From positions 2,140,001-2,204,000 of the forward strand of contig NZ_SOAU01000001.1 in the NCBI RefSeq assembly GCF_004364865.1: a stretch of DNA of 64,000 nucleotides, read 5' to 3'. Below, piece by piece: positions 34,778-43,729 of this stretch. This DNA is from Ilumatobacter fluminis. GTDB taxonomy: Bacteria > Actinomycetota > Acidimicrobiia > Acidimicrobiales > Ilumatobacteraceae. The stretch's first letter is position 1. Every line of letters starts with the position of its first letter. The notes below the pieces were generated by a model. The model was not told the DNA's origin. It ran no database searches and was given only the letters and a program-made list of their open reading frames with translations. The position numbers and the translations under genes were made by a program.

Positions 34778-36931
34778 ATGCACGCTGGAACCACGCTGTC
34801 CGAATCCGAGTCGAAGACCCTGCTGGTCGGCTACGGACTCCCCATCGCCCCCGAAGCCGTCGTCGCCTCGGCGACCGAGGCCGCCGACGCCGCCGATCGG
34901 CTCGGCTACCCGGTCGTCGCCAAGCTCGAAGGCGCGGCGATCGCGCACAAGACCGAGCGTGGCCTCGTCCGCCTGAACCTGCCCGACCGGGCGTCGGTCG
35001 AGACGGCGGCGACCGAACTCCTGGCAGCGGCCACGCCCGACGACGGCGAGGTCGGCGTGCTCGTCGCCCCGATGATCCGCGGCAACCGCGAACTGATCGT
35101 CGGCCTCCTGCGCGACGTCCAGTTCGGCGCGACGGTGATGCTCGGCGTCGGGGGCATCCTGGCCGAGGCCGTGGCCGACGTCGTGTTCCGGCCGGCTCCG
35201 ATCGACGCGGTCACGGCCGAGGAGATGATCGACGGGCTCGCCACCCAGAAACTGCTCGGTGAGTTCCGCGGCGAAGCCGCCGTCGACCGCCAGGCGCTCG
35301 TCGACCTGCTCGTCGGTCTCGGTCGGCTGTCGGTCGACCGTCCCGACGTCGCCAGCGTCGACGTCAACCCGCTGATCGTCACCGCCGACGGCGCGCCGGT
35401 CGCCGTCGACGCTCTGGTCGAGATCGGTCAGCACGACGCCGGTCACCTCCCGATGCGGCCTCGCCCCTCCGACGACGCCTTCTGTGCCCTGTTCGAGCCG
35501 AAGGGCGTGCTCGTGACCGGTGCGTCCACCCACCCGGGCAAGTTCGGTTTCGTCTCGCTCCACAACCTGCTCGCCTCCGGCTACGAGGGCGCCGTGTTCG
35601 GCACGAACCTCCAAGGTGAGAACGTGCTCGGCATCGACACCGTCGCCGACATCGAGGCACTGCCCGAGGGCGAGATCGACCTCGTCTTCGTGTGCACCCC
35701 GGCCAAGGCGAACCCCGACATCCTCCGGGCCTGCGCAGCCAAAGGGATCGGCGCCGCGTTCCTCACCTCCGCCGGCTACGGCGAGGCGGGCGAGGAAGGC
35801 CGTGCCGCGGAGCGCGACCTCGTCGCCCTGGCCGACGAACTCGGCATCCTCCTCGCCGGCCCGAACGGGCAGGGCGTCGTCTCGACGCCGGCGAAGCTGT
35901 GCGCGCAGATCGTCGCCCCGTATCCGCCGGCCGGCCGCATCGGCGTCGCCAGCCAGTCGGGCAACTTCGTGTCGAGCTTTCTCAACCTGTCCCGCTCGAG
36001 CGGCGTCGGCATCAGCCGCGCCGTCTCGGCCGGCAACGCGGCGGCGGTCAGCGTCGCCGACTATCTCGACTTCTACGCCGACGATCCCGAGACAGCCGTC
36101 GGCCTCGCCTACGTCGAAGGCATCACCGACGGCGCCGGCCTGATGCGCCGTCTCGGCGACGCCGCCGCCCGCAAGCCGCTCGTGCTGCTGAAGGGCGGCG
36201 CCACGGCCGGCGGCGCCAAGGCTGCCGCCAGCCACACCGGTGCCCTCGCCGCCGACGACAAGGTCTTCGACGGCGCCTGCCGCGCCTACGGCGTCACCCG
36301 CGCCCCCTCGGTCGAGGAAGCGTTCGAGGCGGCCGCCACGTTCGCGACCCAACCGCTCCCCACCGGATCGAACGTCGTCGTGCTCACCACGGCCGGCGGC
36401 TGGGGTGTCGTCACGGCCGACGCGATCACCCGAGACCCCGACCTGAACCTGCTCGAGCTCCCCGACGACCTCAAGGCCGCCATCGACGAACACCTGCCGG
36501 CTCGCTGGAGCCGCAACAACCCGGTCGACTGCGCCGGCGGCGAGACCCGTGACACGATTCCGACCGTGATGCGCCTCATCGCCGAGCACCCCTCGGTCGA
36601 CGCCGTCGTCTACATCGGCCTCGGCATCCAGTCGAACCAGGCCCGCCTCATGCGTGAGGGCCGTTTCTACCCCGACCACGGTCTCGAGCGCATCGTCGAG
36701 TACCACGAGCGCCAGGACCGTCGCTTCGCGGAGGCGGCGGCCGAACTGAGCGATGCGACCGGCAAGCCGATCCTGTGCGCCACCGAACTCGCCGTTGCCG
36801 ACCCCGACAACCCGGGTCCGGCCGCCGTGCGCGACACCGGTCGGCTGGCCTACCCCAGTGGCGACCGTGCCGTCGCGGCGCTCGGCCACCTCGTTCGCTA
36901 CGCACAGCACCGGGCGCGACGAACCGCATGA
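34778..36931 (+). CDS. NDP-forming acyl-CoA synthetase (acetate-CoA ligase family)
   Basis: 717 aa. The ATP-grasp domain is N-terminal (about residues 8-225; GYPVVAKLEGAAIAHKTE) and the CoA-binding plus ligase CoA domains follow (about 240-700), with GVASQSGNFVSSF and the phospho-His segment SHTGALAADD. This is the inverted order of the usual alpha-beta ACD layout, as in some fused archaeal and bacterial enzymes. It would make acyl-CoA (or ATP in reverse) from short-chain acids. TACCGT 9 nt before the ATG; its stop overlaps the next ATG. Confidence 0.88.
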   Translation: MHAGTTLSESESKTLLVGYGLPIAPEAVVASATEAADAADRLGYPVVAKLEGAAIAHKTERGLVRLNLPDRASVETAATELLAAATPDDGEVGVLVAPMIRGNRELIVGLLRDVQFGATVMLGVGGILAEAVADVVFRPAPIDAVTAEEMIDGLATQKLLGEFRGEAAVDRQALVDLLVGLGRLSVDRPDVASVDVNPLIVTADGAPVAVDALVEIGQHDAGHLPMRPRPSDDAFCALFEPKGVLVTGASTHPGKFGFVSLHNLLASGYEGAVFGTNLQGENVLGIDTVADIEALPEGEIDLVFVCTPAKANPDILRACAAKGIGAAFLTSAGYGEAGEEGRAAERDLVALADELGILLAGPNGQGVVSTPAKLCAQIVAPYPPAGRIGVASQSGNFVSSFLNLSRSSGVGISRAVSAGNAAAVSVADYLDFYADDPETAVGLAYVEGITDGAGLMRRLGDAAARKPLVLLKGGATAGGAKAAASHTGALAADDKVFDGACRAYGVTRAPSVEEAFEAAATFATQPLPTGSNVVVLTTAGGWGVVTADAITRDPDLNLLELPDDLKAAIDEHLPARWSRNNPVDCAGGETRDTIPTVMRLIAEHPSVDAVVYIGLGIQSNQARLMREGRFYPDHGLERIVEYHERQDRRFAEAAAELSDATGKPILCATELAVADPDNPGPAAVRDTGRLAYPSGDRAVAALGHLVRYAQHRARRTA

Positions 36932-38406
36932 ACGCCCGGCGGCAGTCCGGTGCCGGCCCCCTCGTCGTCCTCACGATCGCAGCGCTGATCCCGGCGCTGC
37001 TGTTGTGGGCGATCTGGCGATGGGCCGACGGTGAGGCTGCCGCCGCCGACGACGCCGTTCCCGAGACCGACTCGTCGGTGCCGGTCGCGACCGAACCGGC
37101 GCAACCGGCCCTGAGCACCGGCCTGCTGTCGATGCGCCGGACGGCGGGCGAGCTGTCGCGCCGCCTGAATGTGGTCGCGTTCCAGGACGCGGCGACCTCG
37201 ATGACCCCGCTGATCAACGACCGGTCGTGCAGCGCGATCTCCCTCGACGGCACCGACGTCGGCGCCGTCAACGCGGACACGATCGTCATCCCGGCCAGCA
37301 ACCAGAAGATCCTCGTCGCGGCCGTGGCCGAGGACGTGCTCGGGAACGACTTCCGCTACACCACCCGCGTCGTCGGCCCTCAGCCGTCCGGCGGGGTCGT
37401 CAGCGGCGACGTCTACCTGGTGGGAGGAGGCGACCCGCTGCTGTCGGGTGAGTGGTACCCGGAGAGCAACCTCGACCGCAATCCGGTGTTCGACATCACC
37501 TCGCTCGATCAGCTGGCTCGCAACCTGGTCGCTGCCGGTGTCACCCGCATCGACGGCACCGTGCGCGGCGACGGCTCGCGGTACGACGACGAGTACTACA
37601 TCGACTCATGGGGCGAAGGCGTCGCCGGCATCGAAGCCGGCCCGTACGACGCCTTGCTCGTCAACGATGCCCGAGTCCAGGGTGACGACCAGCGGGGGAG
37701 CGATCCGAACGAGGCGGGTGCCCGTGAGTTCGTCCGCATCCTCGCCGAACAAGGCGTCGTCGTCAGCGGCGGCAGCGGCACGGGCGTGGCGCCCGGCGAC
37801 GTGCCGGAACTCGCCTCGATCGAGTCGCAACCGTTGCCGTCGGCGATCGCCGAGATGCTGACGAACAGCGACAACAACACCGCCGAGATGATGGTGAAGG
37901 AGATCGGCGTCGCCGTGTCGGGTCAGGGCACACGCGAAGCCGGCCTGAACGCGATCGCAGCGACGATCGCCGGGTGGGGGATCGACACGACGGGCATGGT
38001 GCTCGGCGACGGCAGCGGCCTCAGCCTCGACAACCGGATCAGCTGCGCGACCCTGCTCGACGTCCTGCAGTACTCGACCTACGACTCGTCGGTCGGCGCC
38101 GGCATGGCGATCGCCGGCGAGACCGGCACCCTCAGCGACATCTTCACCGACACCCCGGTGGCGGGTCGGATGCGCGCCAAGACCGGCACGCTCAACAACC
38201 CGCCCTTCGACCAGGACCCGCCCGCCGTGAAGGCGCTGTCGGGCTACCTGCCGGTCGACGGCGGGGGAGCGATCGAGTTCGTGCTGATCCTCAACGGGCC
38301 GACGATCAGCGACCAGAGCGAGTATCGGCAGGTGTGGGCGGAGCTCGTGAACGTGTTGAATTCGTTCCCGGCCGTCGCCAGCCCGGCGGCGCTCGGCCCC
38401 CGCTGA
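36928..38406 (+). CDS. D-alanyl-D-alanine carboxypeptidase, PBP4/DacB type (1)
   Basis: 492 aa, penicillin-binding S13 family. Motifs: ASNQK (SxxK, about residues 122-126), NSDNN (SDN, about 312-316) and KTGTL (about 418-422). An N-terminal membrane anchor (about 11-28) and an acidic linker with Asp/Glu/Thr precede the domain, so it is periplasmic-side/extracytoplasmic and trims or cross-links peptidoglycan peptides. Its ATG overlaps the synthetase stop (ATGA) and it is followed 3 nt later by a paralogue. Confidence 0.92.
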   Translation: MNARRQSGAGPLVVLTIAALIPALLLWAIWRWADGEAAAADDAVPETDSSVPVATEPAQPALSTGLLSMRRTAGELSRRLNVVAFQDAATSMTPLINDRSCSAISLDGTDVGAVNADTIVIPASNQKILVAAVAEDVLGNDFRYTTRVVGPQPSGGVVSGDVYLVGGGDPLLSGEWYPESNLDRNPVFDITSLDQLARNLVAAGVTRIDGTVRGDGSRYDDEYYIDSWGEGVAGIEAGPYDALLVNDARVQGDDQRGSDPNEAGAREFVRILAEQGVVVSGGSGTGVAPGDVPELASIESQPLPSAIAEMLTNSDNNTAEMMVKEIGVAVSGQGTREAGLNAIAATIAGWGIDTTGMVLGDGSGLSLDNRISCATLLDVLQYSTYDSSVGAGMAIAGETGTLSDIFTDTPVAGRMRAKTGTLNNPPFDQDPPAVKALSGYLPVDGGGAIEFVLILNGPTISDQSEYRQVWAELVNVLNSFPAVASPAALGPR

Positions 38407-38409
38407 CCC

Positions 38410-39849
38410 ATGCGTGATCGCAACACCATCCCCCTGACCTCGCTCGTCGTCCTCGCGCTCATCCCCGTCGTGCTGCTCGGAGGCGTGTGGGGTCTGGCCG
38501 AGGCCAACGAACCGCCCGCCACCACCACGACGACCACGACGGTGCCGCCGCCTCCGGTCGACGAGTTGTCGACCGACATCCTCTCGTTCCGACGCCATCC
38601 GACTCCCATCGCCGTCGACGTCGCCGAGGCCGAGTCGCTCGCCGCGTTCGAAGCAGCGGCCGACGAGCTCACCGCCACGATCGGCGACGGGATGTGCCTC
38701 ACCATCCGGCGGGGCGACGAGATCGTCATCGACGATCGCGGGCAGGACCCGCTGATCCCCGCCAGCAACATGAAGCTGCTCGTCGCAGCCGTGGCACTCG
38801 ACGAGCTCGGCCCCGACCACACCTTCCGGACCGAACTCAGCTCGGCCCCACCGGTGGGCGGCGTCGTGGCGGGTGACGTGTACGTGATCGGGAGCGGCGA
38901 TCCGGTGCTGGTCACCGCCGACTTCGTCGATCCCAAGCCGCACCCGGCGGTGAACACGACGACCCTCGATGCCGTCGTCGACCAGCTCGTGGCGGCCGGG
39001 ATCACCCGGATCGACGGCGACATCGTCGGTGACGCCTCCCGCTACGACGACGAGTTCCGCGTCGACGCGTGGGGCGACGGCATCACGTTCTCCGACGCCG
39101 GTCCGTACGACGCCCTGCTCGTCAACGACGGGATGATCGGCAACGGCAACTTCGCGATCGTCCCCGCTCAGGCGGCGGCCAACGAGGTCGAACGCCTGCT
39201 CGAGGCGCGTGACGTCGACGTCGTCGGTAGCGCTCGCCAGGCCCCGACCCCCGACGACGCCGCTCTCTCCACGCTGGCCCTGATCGAGTCCGAACCGCTC
39301 ACCGAGATCCTCGTCGAGCTGCTCCACACGAGCGACAACAACACCGCCGAACTGTTGCTGAAGGAGATCGGCTACGCGGCACGGGGTGAGGGAACTCGCG
39401 CCGCCGGCGCCGCCGTGATCGGCGAGCGCCTGACCGAGTGGGGCGTCCCGCTCCCCGGTGCGATGGTCGTCGACGGGTCCGGGCTGAGCCGCGACAACCG
39501 GCTCACCTGCGACTCGCTGTCGGCCGTGCTCGCCGTCTCGCCCGTCGCCGACGACCTCGCCGACCTGCTGCCCGTCGCCGGCCGCGACGGCACGCTCGAC
39601 GATCAGCTGATCGGGACCCCGGCCGAAGGTGAGCTGCGGGCCAAGACCGGCACCCTGACCGGCGTCAAGGCGCTGACCGGTGTGATGGACGGCGACGACG
39701 GCGACCCGGTCGAGTTCGCGCTGGTGCTCAACGGCGACGGAGCGAACGACCCGGCCTCCTACACGCCGTACTGGTCGTCGGTGATCGACCTGATCGCCCA
39801 GTACCCGATCGTCGTCGAACCCGACCCCGACCGCTTCGCACCGCGCTGA
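38410..39849 (+). CDS. D-alanyl-D-alanine carboxypeptidase, PBP4/DacB type (2)
   Basis: 479 aa paralogue of the preceding gene, arranged in tandem. Motifs: ASNMK (SxxK), TSDNN (SDN) and KTGTL. N-terminal membrane anchor (about residues 8-30), followed by a seven-Thr linker (ATTTTTTTVPPPP). The two proteins share the whole catalytic layout but differ in linker and anchor, so this is an older duplication rather than a recent copy. Only 3 nt separate the genes. Confidence 0.92.
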   Translation: MRDRNTIPLTSLVVLALIPVVLLGGVWGLAEANEPPATTTTTTTVPPPPVDELSTDILSFRRHPTPIAVDVAEAESLAAFEAAADELTATIGDGMCLTIRRGDEIVIDDRGQDPLIPASNMKLLVAAVALDELGPDHTFRTELSSAPPVGGVVAGDVYVIGSGDPVLVTADFVDPKPHPAVNTTTLDAVVDQLVAAGITRIDGDIVGDASRYDDEFRVDAWGDGITFSDAGPYDALLVNDGMIGNGNFAIVPAQAAANEVERLLEARDVDVVGSARQAPTPDDAALSTLALIESEPLTEILVELLHTSDNNTAELLLKEIGYAARGEGTRAAGAAVIGERLTEWGVPLPGAMVVDGSGLSRDNRLTCDSLSAVLAVSPVADDLADLLPVAGRDGTLDDQLIGTPAEGELRAKTGTLTGVKALTGVMDGDDGDPVEFALVLNGDGANDPASYTPYWSSVIDLIAQYPIVVEPDPDRFAPR

Positions 39850-39882
39850 ACCGGCGCAGGTCGTTCGGCCTACCCTGGGTTC

Positions 39883-40524
39883 ATGGCCGTCGTGCCCATG
39901 TTCCCGCTCGGGATGACGGTGCTGCCCGGTGGGGTGGTGCCGCTCCAAGTGTTCGAGCCCCGCTACGTGCAACTCGTCCAGGATCTCCTGGCCGACGACA
40001 CGAACCCGATGGAGTTCGGTGTCGTGATGATCGAACGCGGTCACGAGGTCGGCGGGGGCGACATCCGAGCCGACGTCGGCACGATGTGCCGCATCGCCGA
40101 CATGCGGGTCATGCCCGGCGATCGATTCGCCGTGGCGATCGTCGGCGCCGAACGGATCCGGGTCGTCGGCTGGCTGCCCGACGACCCGTACCCGCTGGCC
40201 GACGTCGACATCTGGCCCGACGACGGCGATCCGCCCGTCGACATCGCCGAGCGCATCGACGAACTCCACGACCGGGTCCGCCGCCTCAACCAATCGGTCC
40301 TCGACATGGGCGAAGGGGCGCCACCGCCCGATGCCGAGATCAGCGACGACCCCCGGCTGGCGATCTATCACCTCGCCTCGCTGTCGCCGCTCGGCGCGGT
40401 CGACCGACACCGCGTCCTGGCGGCGCCGTCGCTCGCCGAACGGTGCGATGTGCTGCGCGACGCCCTCGACGACGCCGACGCCGTGATCGAGTTCCGTCGT
40501 TCGTCCGGGGGATCCTCCGGATGA
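39883..40524 (+). CDS. Lon-type substrate-binding domain protein
   Basis: 213 aa. The LON N-terminal domain (PUA-like) is recognised from VPMFPLGMTVLPGGVVPLQV and FEPRYVQLV at residues about 4-33, with ERIRVVGWL further on. It has no AAA or protease domain, so it may act as an adaptor or be non-catalytic. TACCCT 6 nt before the ATG, no ribosome site: leaderless type. It starts the run of small genes that leads to the tRNA-modification genes. Confidence 0.85.
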   Translation: MAVVPMFPLGMTVLPGGVVPLQVFEPRYVQLVQDLLADDTNPMEFGVVMIERGHEVGGGDIRADVGTMCRIADMRVMPGDRFAVAIVGAERIRVVGWLPDDPYPLADVDIWPDDGDPPVDIAERIDELHDRVRRLNQSVLDMGEGAPPPDAEISDDPRLAIYHLASLSPLGAVDRHRVLAAPSLAERCDVLRDALDDADAVIEFRRSSGGSSG

Positions 40525-40564
40525 TCGGGGGCGGAGCGCCGCGAACCTGATAGAAACGGGAGCC

Positions 40565-40924
40565 ATGGCTGACGACACCACACGTCCAGCAACCCCGCCG
40601 CCCACGGCCAAGGTCGAAGGTGCTTCGGTCGGCGAGGTCGTCGACTACGTCAAGCGCTACGCGAAGCAGGAGACGCTCGGCCCGCTCAAGGGCGCCGGCA
40701 CCTGGATCGCGATGGGCGCTGCTGCTGCCGTCTCGCTCGGTATCGGCATCATCATCTTGCTGCTCGGCCTGCTGCGCGTGCTCCAGGTCGAGACCGACAT
40801 GGGTACGAGCGAGTGGTGGTCGTGGGTGCCGTACCTGATCGTCATCCTCGTCGGCGCTGCGATCACCGCGATCGTCGTGAGCCGCATCAACAAGACCTAC
40901 CTCGACCCGAAGGACAAGCGATGA
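40565..40924 (+). CDS. Small membrane protein (two hydrophobic segments)
   Basis: 119 aa. Two transmembrane segments (about residues 48-70, WIAMGAAAAVSLGIGIIILL, and 84-104), a disordered Thr/Pro N-terminus and a charged tail. The shape resembles actinobacterial holin-like membrane proteins, but no phage genes are near, so it is more likely an envelope protein of unknown role. GGGAG lies 5-9 nt before the ATG. Its stop overlaps the next ATG. Confidence 0.78.
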   Translation: MADDTTRPATPPPTAKVEGASVGEVVDYVKRYAKQETLGPLKGAGTWIAMGAAAAVSLGIGIIILLLGLLRVLQVETDMGTSEWWSWVPYLIVILVGAAITAIVVSRINKTYLDPKDKR

Positions 40925-41139
40925 GCCAGACCTCCACCGGCGAGACGATCTCGGCCGACGAACTCCGCGACAAGATGCAGGGTCTGCAGAACTCCCTGCA
41001 GGGCAAGGTCGACGAGCAGAAGAACACCCTGCTCACCATCGGTGGCGGCGCACTCGTCGTGCTGCTGATCCTGTTCTTCCTGCTCGGCAAGCGCAGCGGC
41101 AAGAAGAAGACCACCCTGGTCGAGATCCGGAGGCTCTGA
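40921..41139 (+). CDS. Small single-span membrane protein
   Basis: 72 aa. A coiled-coil-like N-terminal segment (DELRDKMQGLQNSLQGKVDE) is followed by one strong transmembrane helix (about residues 38-56, LLTIGGGALVVLLILFFLL) and a very basic tail (GKRSGKKKTT). No family recognised. Overlap of the ATG with the preceding stop suggests coupled translation and a shared membrane complex. Confidence 0.75.
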   Translation: MSQTSTGETISADELRDKMQGLQNSLQGKVDEQKNTLLTIGGGALVVLLILFFLLGKRSGKKKTTLVEIRRL

Positions 41140-41143
41140 GCCC

Positions 41144-41479
41144 GTGGCGCTGCTCCCTCGTGCCCTTCGCCCGTCGTGGATCATCCGCCGCTGGGCGATG
41201 TACCAGGGCGTCCGGTCCGAGAGCGCGCTGTTCCGGTTCCTCGCGCTGTTCCTGATCGGCCGGACCCAGTTCCTGCGCACCACCTCGATGCGCCAAGGCG
41301 TCTACGGCGGCAGCCGCGGCTGGCAGGCCGTCGCCGGCGTGTTCTTCCTGAACGACATGATGAAGAAGCTCACGGTCAAGGAGACCGAGAAGCTCTCCAC
41401 CGAGACGCTCAAGGCCGGCCAGTCGGTGCTGATCACCAGCATCCCGCCGGCCAAGAAGCGTCGCAAGCGTTCTGCCTGA
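41144..41479 (+). CDS. Small basic hypothetical protein
   Basis: 111 aa with many Arg/Lys and a hydrophobic stretch in the middle (FRFLALFLIGRTQF). The C-terminus is SIPPAKKRRKRSA. No family recognised. GTG start 4 nt after the previous stop, same strand, so it is part of the same run as the two small membrane proteins. Confidence 0.72.
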   Translation: MALLPRALRPSWIIRRWAMYQGVRSESALFRFLALFLIGRTQFLRTTSMRQGVYGGSRGWQAVAGVFFLNDMMKKLTVKETEKLSTETLKAGQSVLITSIPPAKKRRKRSA

Positions 41480-41484
41480 CTCCG

Positions 41485-41679
41485 ATGCTGGTCCGCCTCC
41501 GGCAACCCAAGCGCGAGATCACGGTCGACGGGGTGAGCACCGTCAACCAGTTGCTCGACTCACTCGACATGAATCGCGAGTCGTTCCTGGTCATCCGCAA
41601 CGGCACACTGGTGCCTGGTGATGGACGACTCGACCCCGACGACACGATCGAAATCCGCCCCGTCGTCTCGGGCGGCTAG
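41485..41679 (+). CDS. Ubiquitin-like sulfur carrier (MoaD/ThiS/TtuB type)
   Basis: 64 aa beta-grasp protein ending in Gly-Gly (EIRPVVSGG), the thiocarboxylate-forming tail of ThiS/MoaD/TtuB. It has the family turns VSTVNQLLDSLDMN and RNGTLVPGDGRLDPDDTIEI. It lies 24 nt upstream of a TtuA-type tRNA thiolase, which makes TtuB, the sulfur donor for 2-thiouridine at position 54, the best guess. Its E1-like activator (TtuC/MoeB type) is not in this window. Confidence 0.85.
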   Translation: MLVRLRQPKREITVDGVSTVNQLLDSLDMNRESFLVIRNGTLVPGDGRLDPDDTIEIRPVVSGG

Positions 41680-41703
41680 CCCGCGACCCGGCGGAGGCCC
41701 CCG

Positions 41704-42720
41704 ATGAGCGGCTCGAAGTGTCGCGTCTGCCGCGAACCGGCGATCATCGACCTCCCGCGTCACAACGCGAACTTCTGCGCCGAGCACCTGTTGCAGCTCT
41801 GTCGTCGCCAGGTCGAGAAGGCGATCAAGGACTACGACATGCTGTCGCCCGACGACCGCATCCTCGTCGCCGTCAGCGGGGGCAAGGACTCCCTGGCGGT
41901 CTGGGACATCCTGCACGAACTCGGCTACGCAGCCGACGGCCTGTACATCGGTCTCGGCATCGGCGAGTACAGCGACGTGTCGTACGAGTTCACCCGCGAC
42001 TTCGCCGACGAACGCGGCCTGACGCTGACGACGGTCGACCTGCGCGACGAGTTCGGCTACGACGTACCCACCGCCGCCAAGGTCACCAAGCGGGTGCCGT
42101 GTTCGGCGTGTGGCATGTCGAAGCGGCACATCTTCGACAAGGCGGCGCTCGACGGCGGCTACGACGTCGTCGTGACCGGCCACAACCTCGACGACGAGGC
42201 AGCGGTCCTGTTCGGCAACACCCTGCGGTGGGACATCGACTATCTCTCACGTCAGCTGCCGGTGCTGCCCGCCCGCGACGGCTTCCCGAAGAAGGTGAAG
42301 CCGCTCGTGCGTCTGACCGAACGGGAGATGGCGGCGTGGTGCATCGTCCGTGGCATCGACTACCAGGTCGAGGAATGCCCGATGGCGGTGGGCAACAAGC
42401 ACTTGTCGTACAAGGAGGCGCTCAACTCGATCGAGCGCGAGTCGCCCGGCTCGAAGGCCGCGTTCTACCTCGAGTTCGTCGACAAGATGGCGCCGTTGTT
42501 GGCCGAGCGCCGATCCTCGGAGCGCGCCCGGTTGCTGGCGTGCACCTCGTGCGGCGCACCCACGACCGCACCCGATTCGGGCGACGCACCGGTGTGCGCC
42601 TTCTGCCGGCTGCAGGAGCGCACCGCCGGTGTCGAGCCGGTGCCCGTCGAAATGGTTCTGAACAAGAAGGCCCGCAAGGCCTACCTGGCCGCACAGGCGG
42701 CCGCAGGAGGAAACGACTGA
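41704..42720 (+). CDS. tRNA 2-thiolation protein, TtuA/Ncs6 family
   Basis: 338 aa. PP-loop ATPase motif SGGKDS at about residues 58-63; an N-terminal zinc cluster (CRVC, FCAEH), an internal CxxC (CSACG, about 137-141) for the Fe-S/catalytic Cys, and a C-terminal zinc ribbon (CTSCG, CAFC). This is the TtuA/CTU1 group, which activates tRNA uridine with ATP and places sulfur from a ubiquitin-like carrier; the carrier gene is directly upstream. The Ncs6/TtuA split (position 34 versus 54) cannot be read from sequence. Confidence 0.92.
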   Translation: MSGSKCRVCREPAIIDLPRHNANFCAEHLLQLCRRQVEKAIKDYDMLSPDDRILVAVSGGKDSLAVWDILHELGYAADGLYIGLGIGEYSDVSYEFTRDFADERGLTLTTVDLRDEFGYDVPTAAKVTKRVPCSACGMSKRHIFDKAALDGGYDVVVTGHNLDDEAAVLFGNTLRWDIDYLSRQLPVLPARDGFPKKVKPLVRLTEREMAAWCIVRGIDYQVEECPMAVGNKHLSYKEALNSIERESPGSKAAFYLEFVDKMAPLLAERRSSERARLLACTSCGAPTTAPDSGDAPVCAFCRLQERTAGVEPVPVEMVLNKKARKAYLAAQAAAGGND

Positions 42721-43556
42721 TGCAGGCCCTGGCCGCGGGCGACCGCGTGATGTTGCTCGACGCGAAGAAGCGTCGCTATCTGGTGACGCTGCTCGCGGGC
42801 GGCGAGTTCCACACCCACGCCGGCTTCGTGCCCCACGACGACATCATCGGGCAGGGCGACGGCGCGGTGGTCAAGTCGACGAAGGGCGCCGAGTACACGG
42901 TGCTGCGGCCGACCCTCGAGGACTATGTGCTCGAGATGCCGCGTGGGGCGCAGGTCATCTACCCGAAAGATCTGGCGACCATCTGCATGCTGGCCGACAT
43001 CGGACCCGGCATGCGGGTGTTCGAGACGGGTGTCGGTTCGGGCGCCATGTCGATGACGATGCTCCGATACGGCGCCGACATCGTGGGGTTCGAGGTCCGG
43101 GAAGACTTCGCGAAGCGGGCGATCGCCAACGTCCGCGAGTTCATGGGCGAGGGCGTCCTCGACCGGTACGACGTGCACATCGCCGACAGCTATGAGGGCA
43201 TCGGTGAGGAGCACGGCACGTTCGACCGTGCGGTCCTCGACCTGCCCGAGCCGTGGCAGGTCATCCCGCACCTCGAGCAGCGCCTGCACCCGGGAGCCGT
43301 CGTCGTGGCGTACACCCCGTCGATCGTCCAGGCCCAGCAGGTTCGTGAGTGCTTCCGTGGCAAGTGGATCGACGCCCGCACGATCGAGGTGCTCCACCGC
43401 GGCTGGAAGATCGACGGTCAGGCCGTCCGTCCCGACCACCGCATGGTCGCCCACACGGCGTTCCTGTCGGTGGCCCGCTTCCTCGGCATGGAGAACCGAG
43501 CCATGCGCACCGACCCCAAAGTAGAACGCCTCGGCGGAGAACGCCCCCGGCGCTGA
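42720..43556 (+). CDS. trmI: tRNA (adenine-N1)-methyltransferase, TrmI
   Basis: 278 aa. Class I methyltransferase with motif I VFETGVGSGAMSMTML (about residues 97-112), and the TrmI-specific N-terminal beta domain (RRYLVTLLAGGEFHTHAGFV). It makes m1A58 in the T-loop of tRNA. The ATG overlaps the TtuA stop by one base (TGATG), so the two tRNA-modification genes are coupled. In actinobacteria trmI typically lies beside the proteasome ATPase gene, as it does here. Confidence 0.93.
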   Translation: MQALAAGDRVMLLDAKKRRYLVTLLAGGEFHTHAGFVPHDDIIGQGDGAVVKSTKGAEYTVLRPTLEDYVLEMPRGAQVIYPKDLATICMLADIGPGMRVFETGVGSGAMSMTMLRYGADIVGFEVREDFAKRAIANVREFMGEGVLDRYDVHIADSYEGIGEEHGTFDRAVLDLPEPWQVIPHLEQRLHPGAVVVAYTPSIVQAQQVRECFRGKWIDARTIEVLHRGWKIDGQAVRPDHRMVAHTAFLSVARFLGMENRAMRTDPKVERLGGERPRR

Positions 43557-43598
43557 CCGCCACCCCGTTCCCGCTGCGAGTGACCTGAAAACGAGCAA

Positions 43599-43625
43599 AC
43601 CGCCCGACCCGGAGGGCCAGGCGGT
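43599..43625. terminator. Weak hairpin between convergent genes
   Basis: ACCGCC (43599-43604) can pair with GGCGGT (43620-43625) with some pairing inside; it lies 43 nt after the trmI stop and about 105 nt from the convergent ferredoxin stop. Only a weak terminator candidate. Confidence 0.4.
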
Positions 43626-43729
43626 CAACTCAGTTCTTTCAGGCGTCGGACCCTGCAACGGCGAACGCCGTGTCACAGTCCCCGGAGATCACGAGCGATG
43701 CGGCACACGCAAACCCGTGAAATCAAACC

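Noticed and set aside
34559-36910. 783-residue minus-strand open frame opposite the acyl-CoA synthetase
   Set aside because: Gly/Asp/Val-rich shadow composition, no motif, and the plus strand has a full-length enzyme.
37606-40611. 1001-residue minus-strand open frame opposite the two PBP4 genes
   Set aside because: Its His/Arg/Asp-rich composition is the antisense shadow of GC3-rich codons; the plus strand carries full SxxK, SDN and KTG motifs.
40565-40924. Holin-like protein as a sign of a prophage
   Set aside because: No lysin, terminase, integrase or capsid genes anywhere near; it overlaps a conserved-looking chromosomal run.
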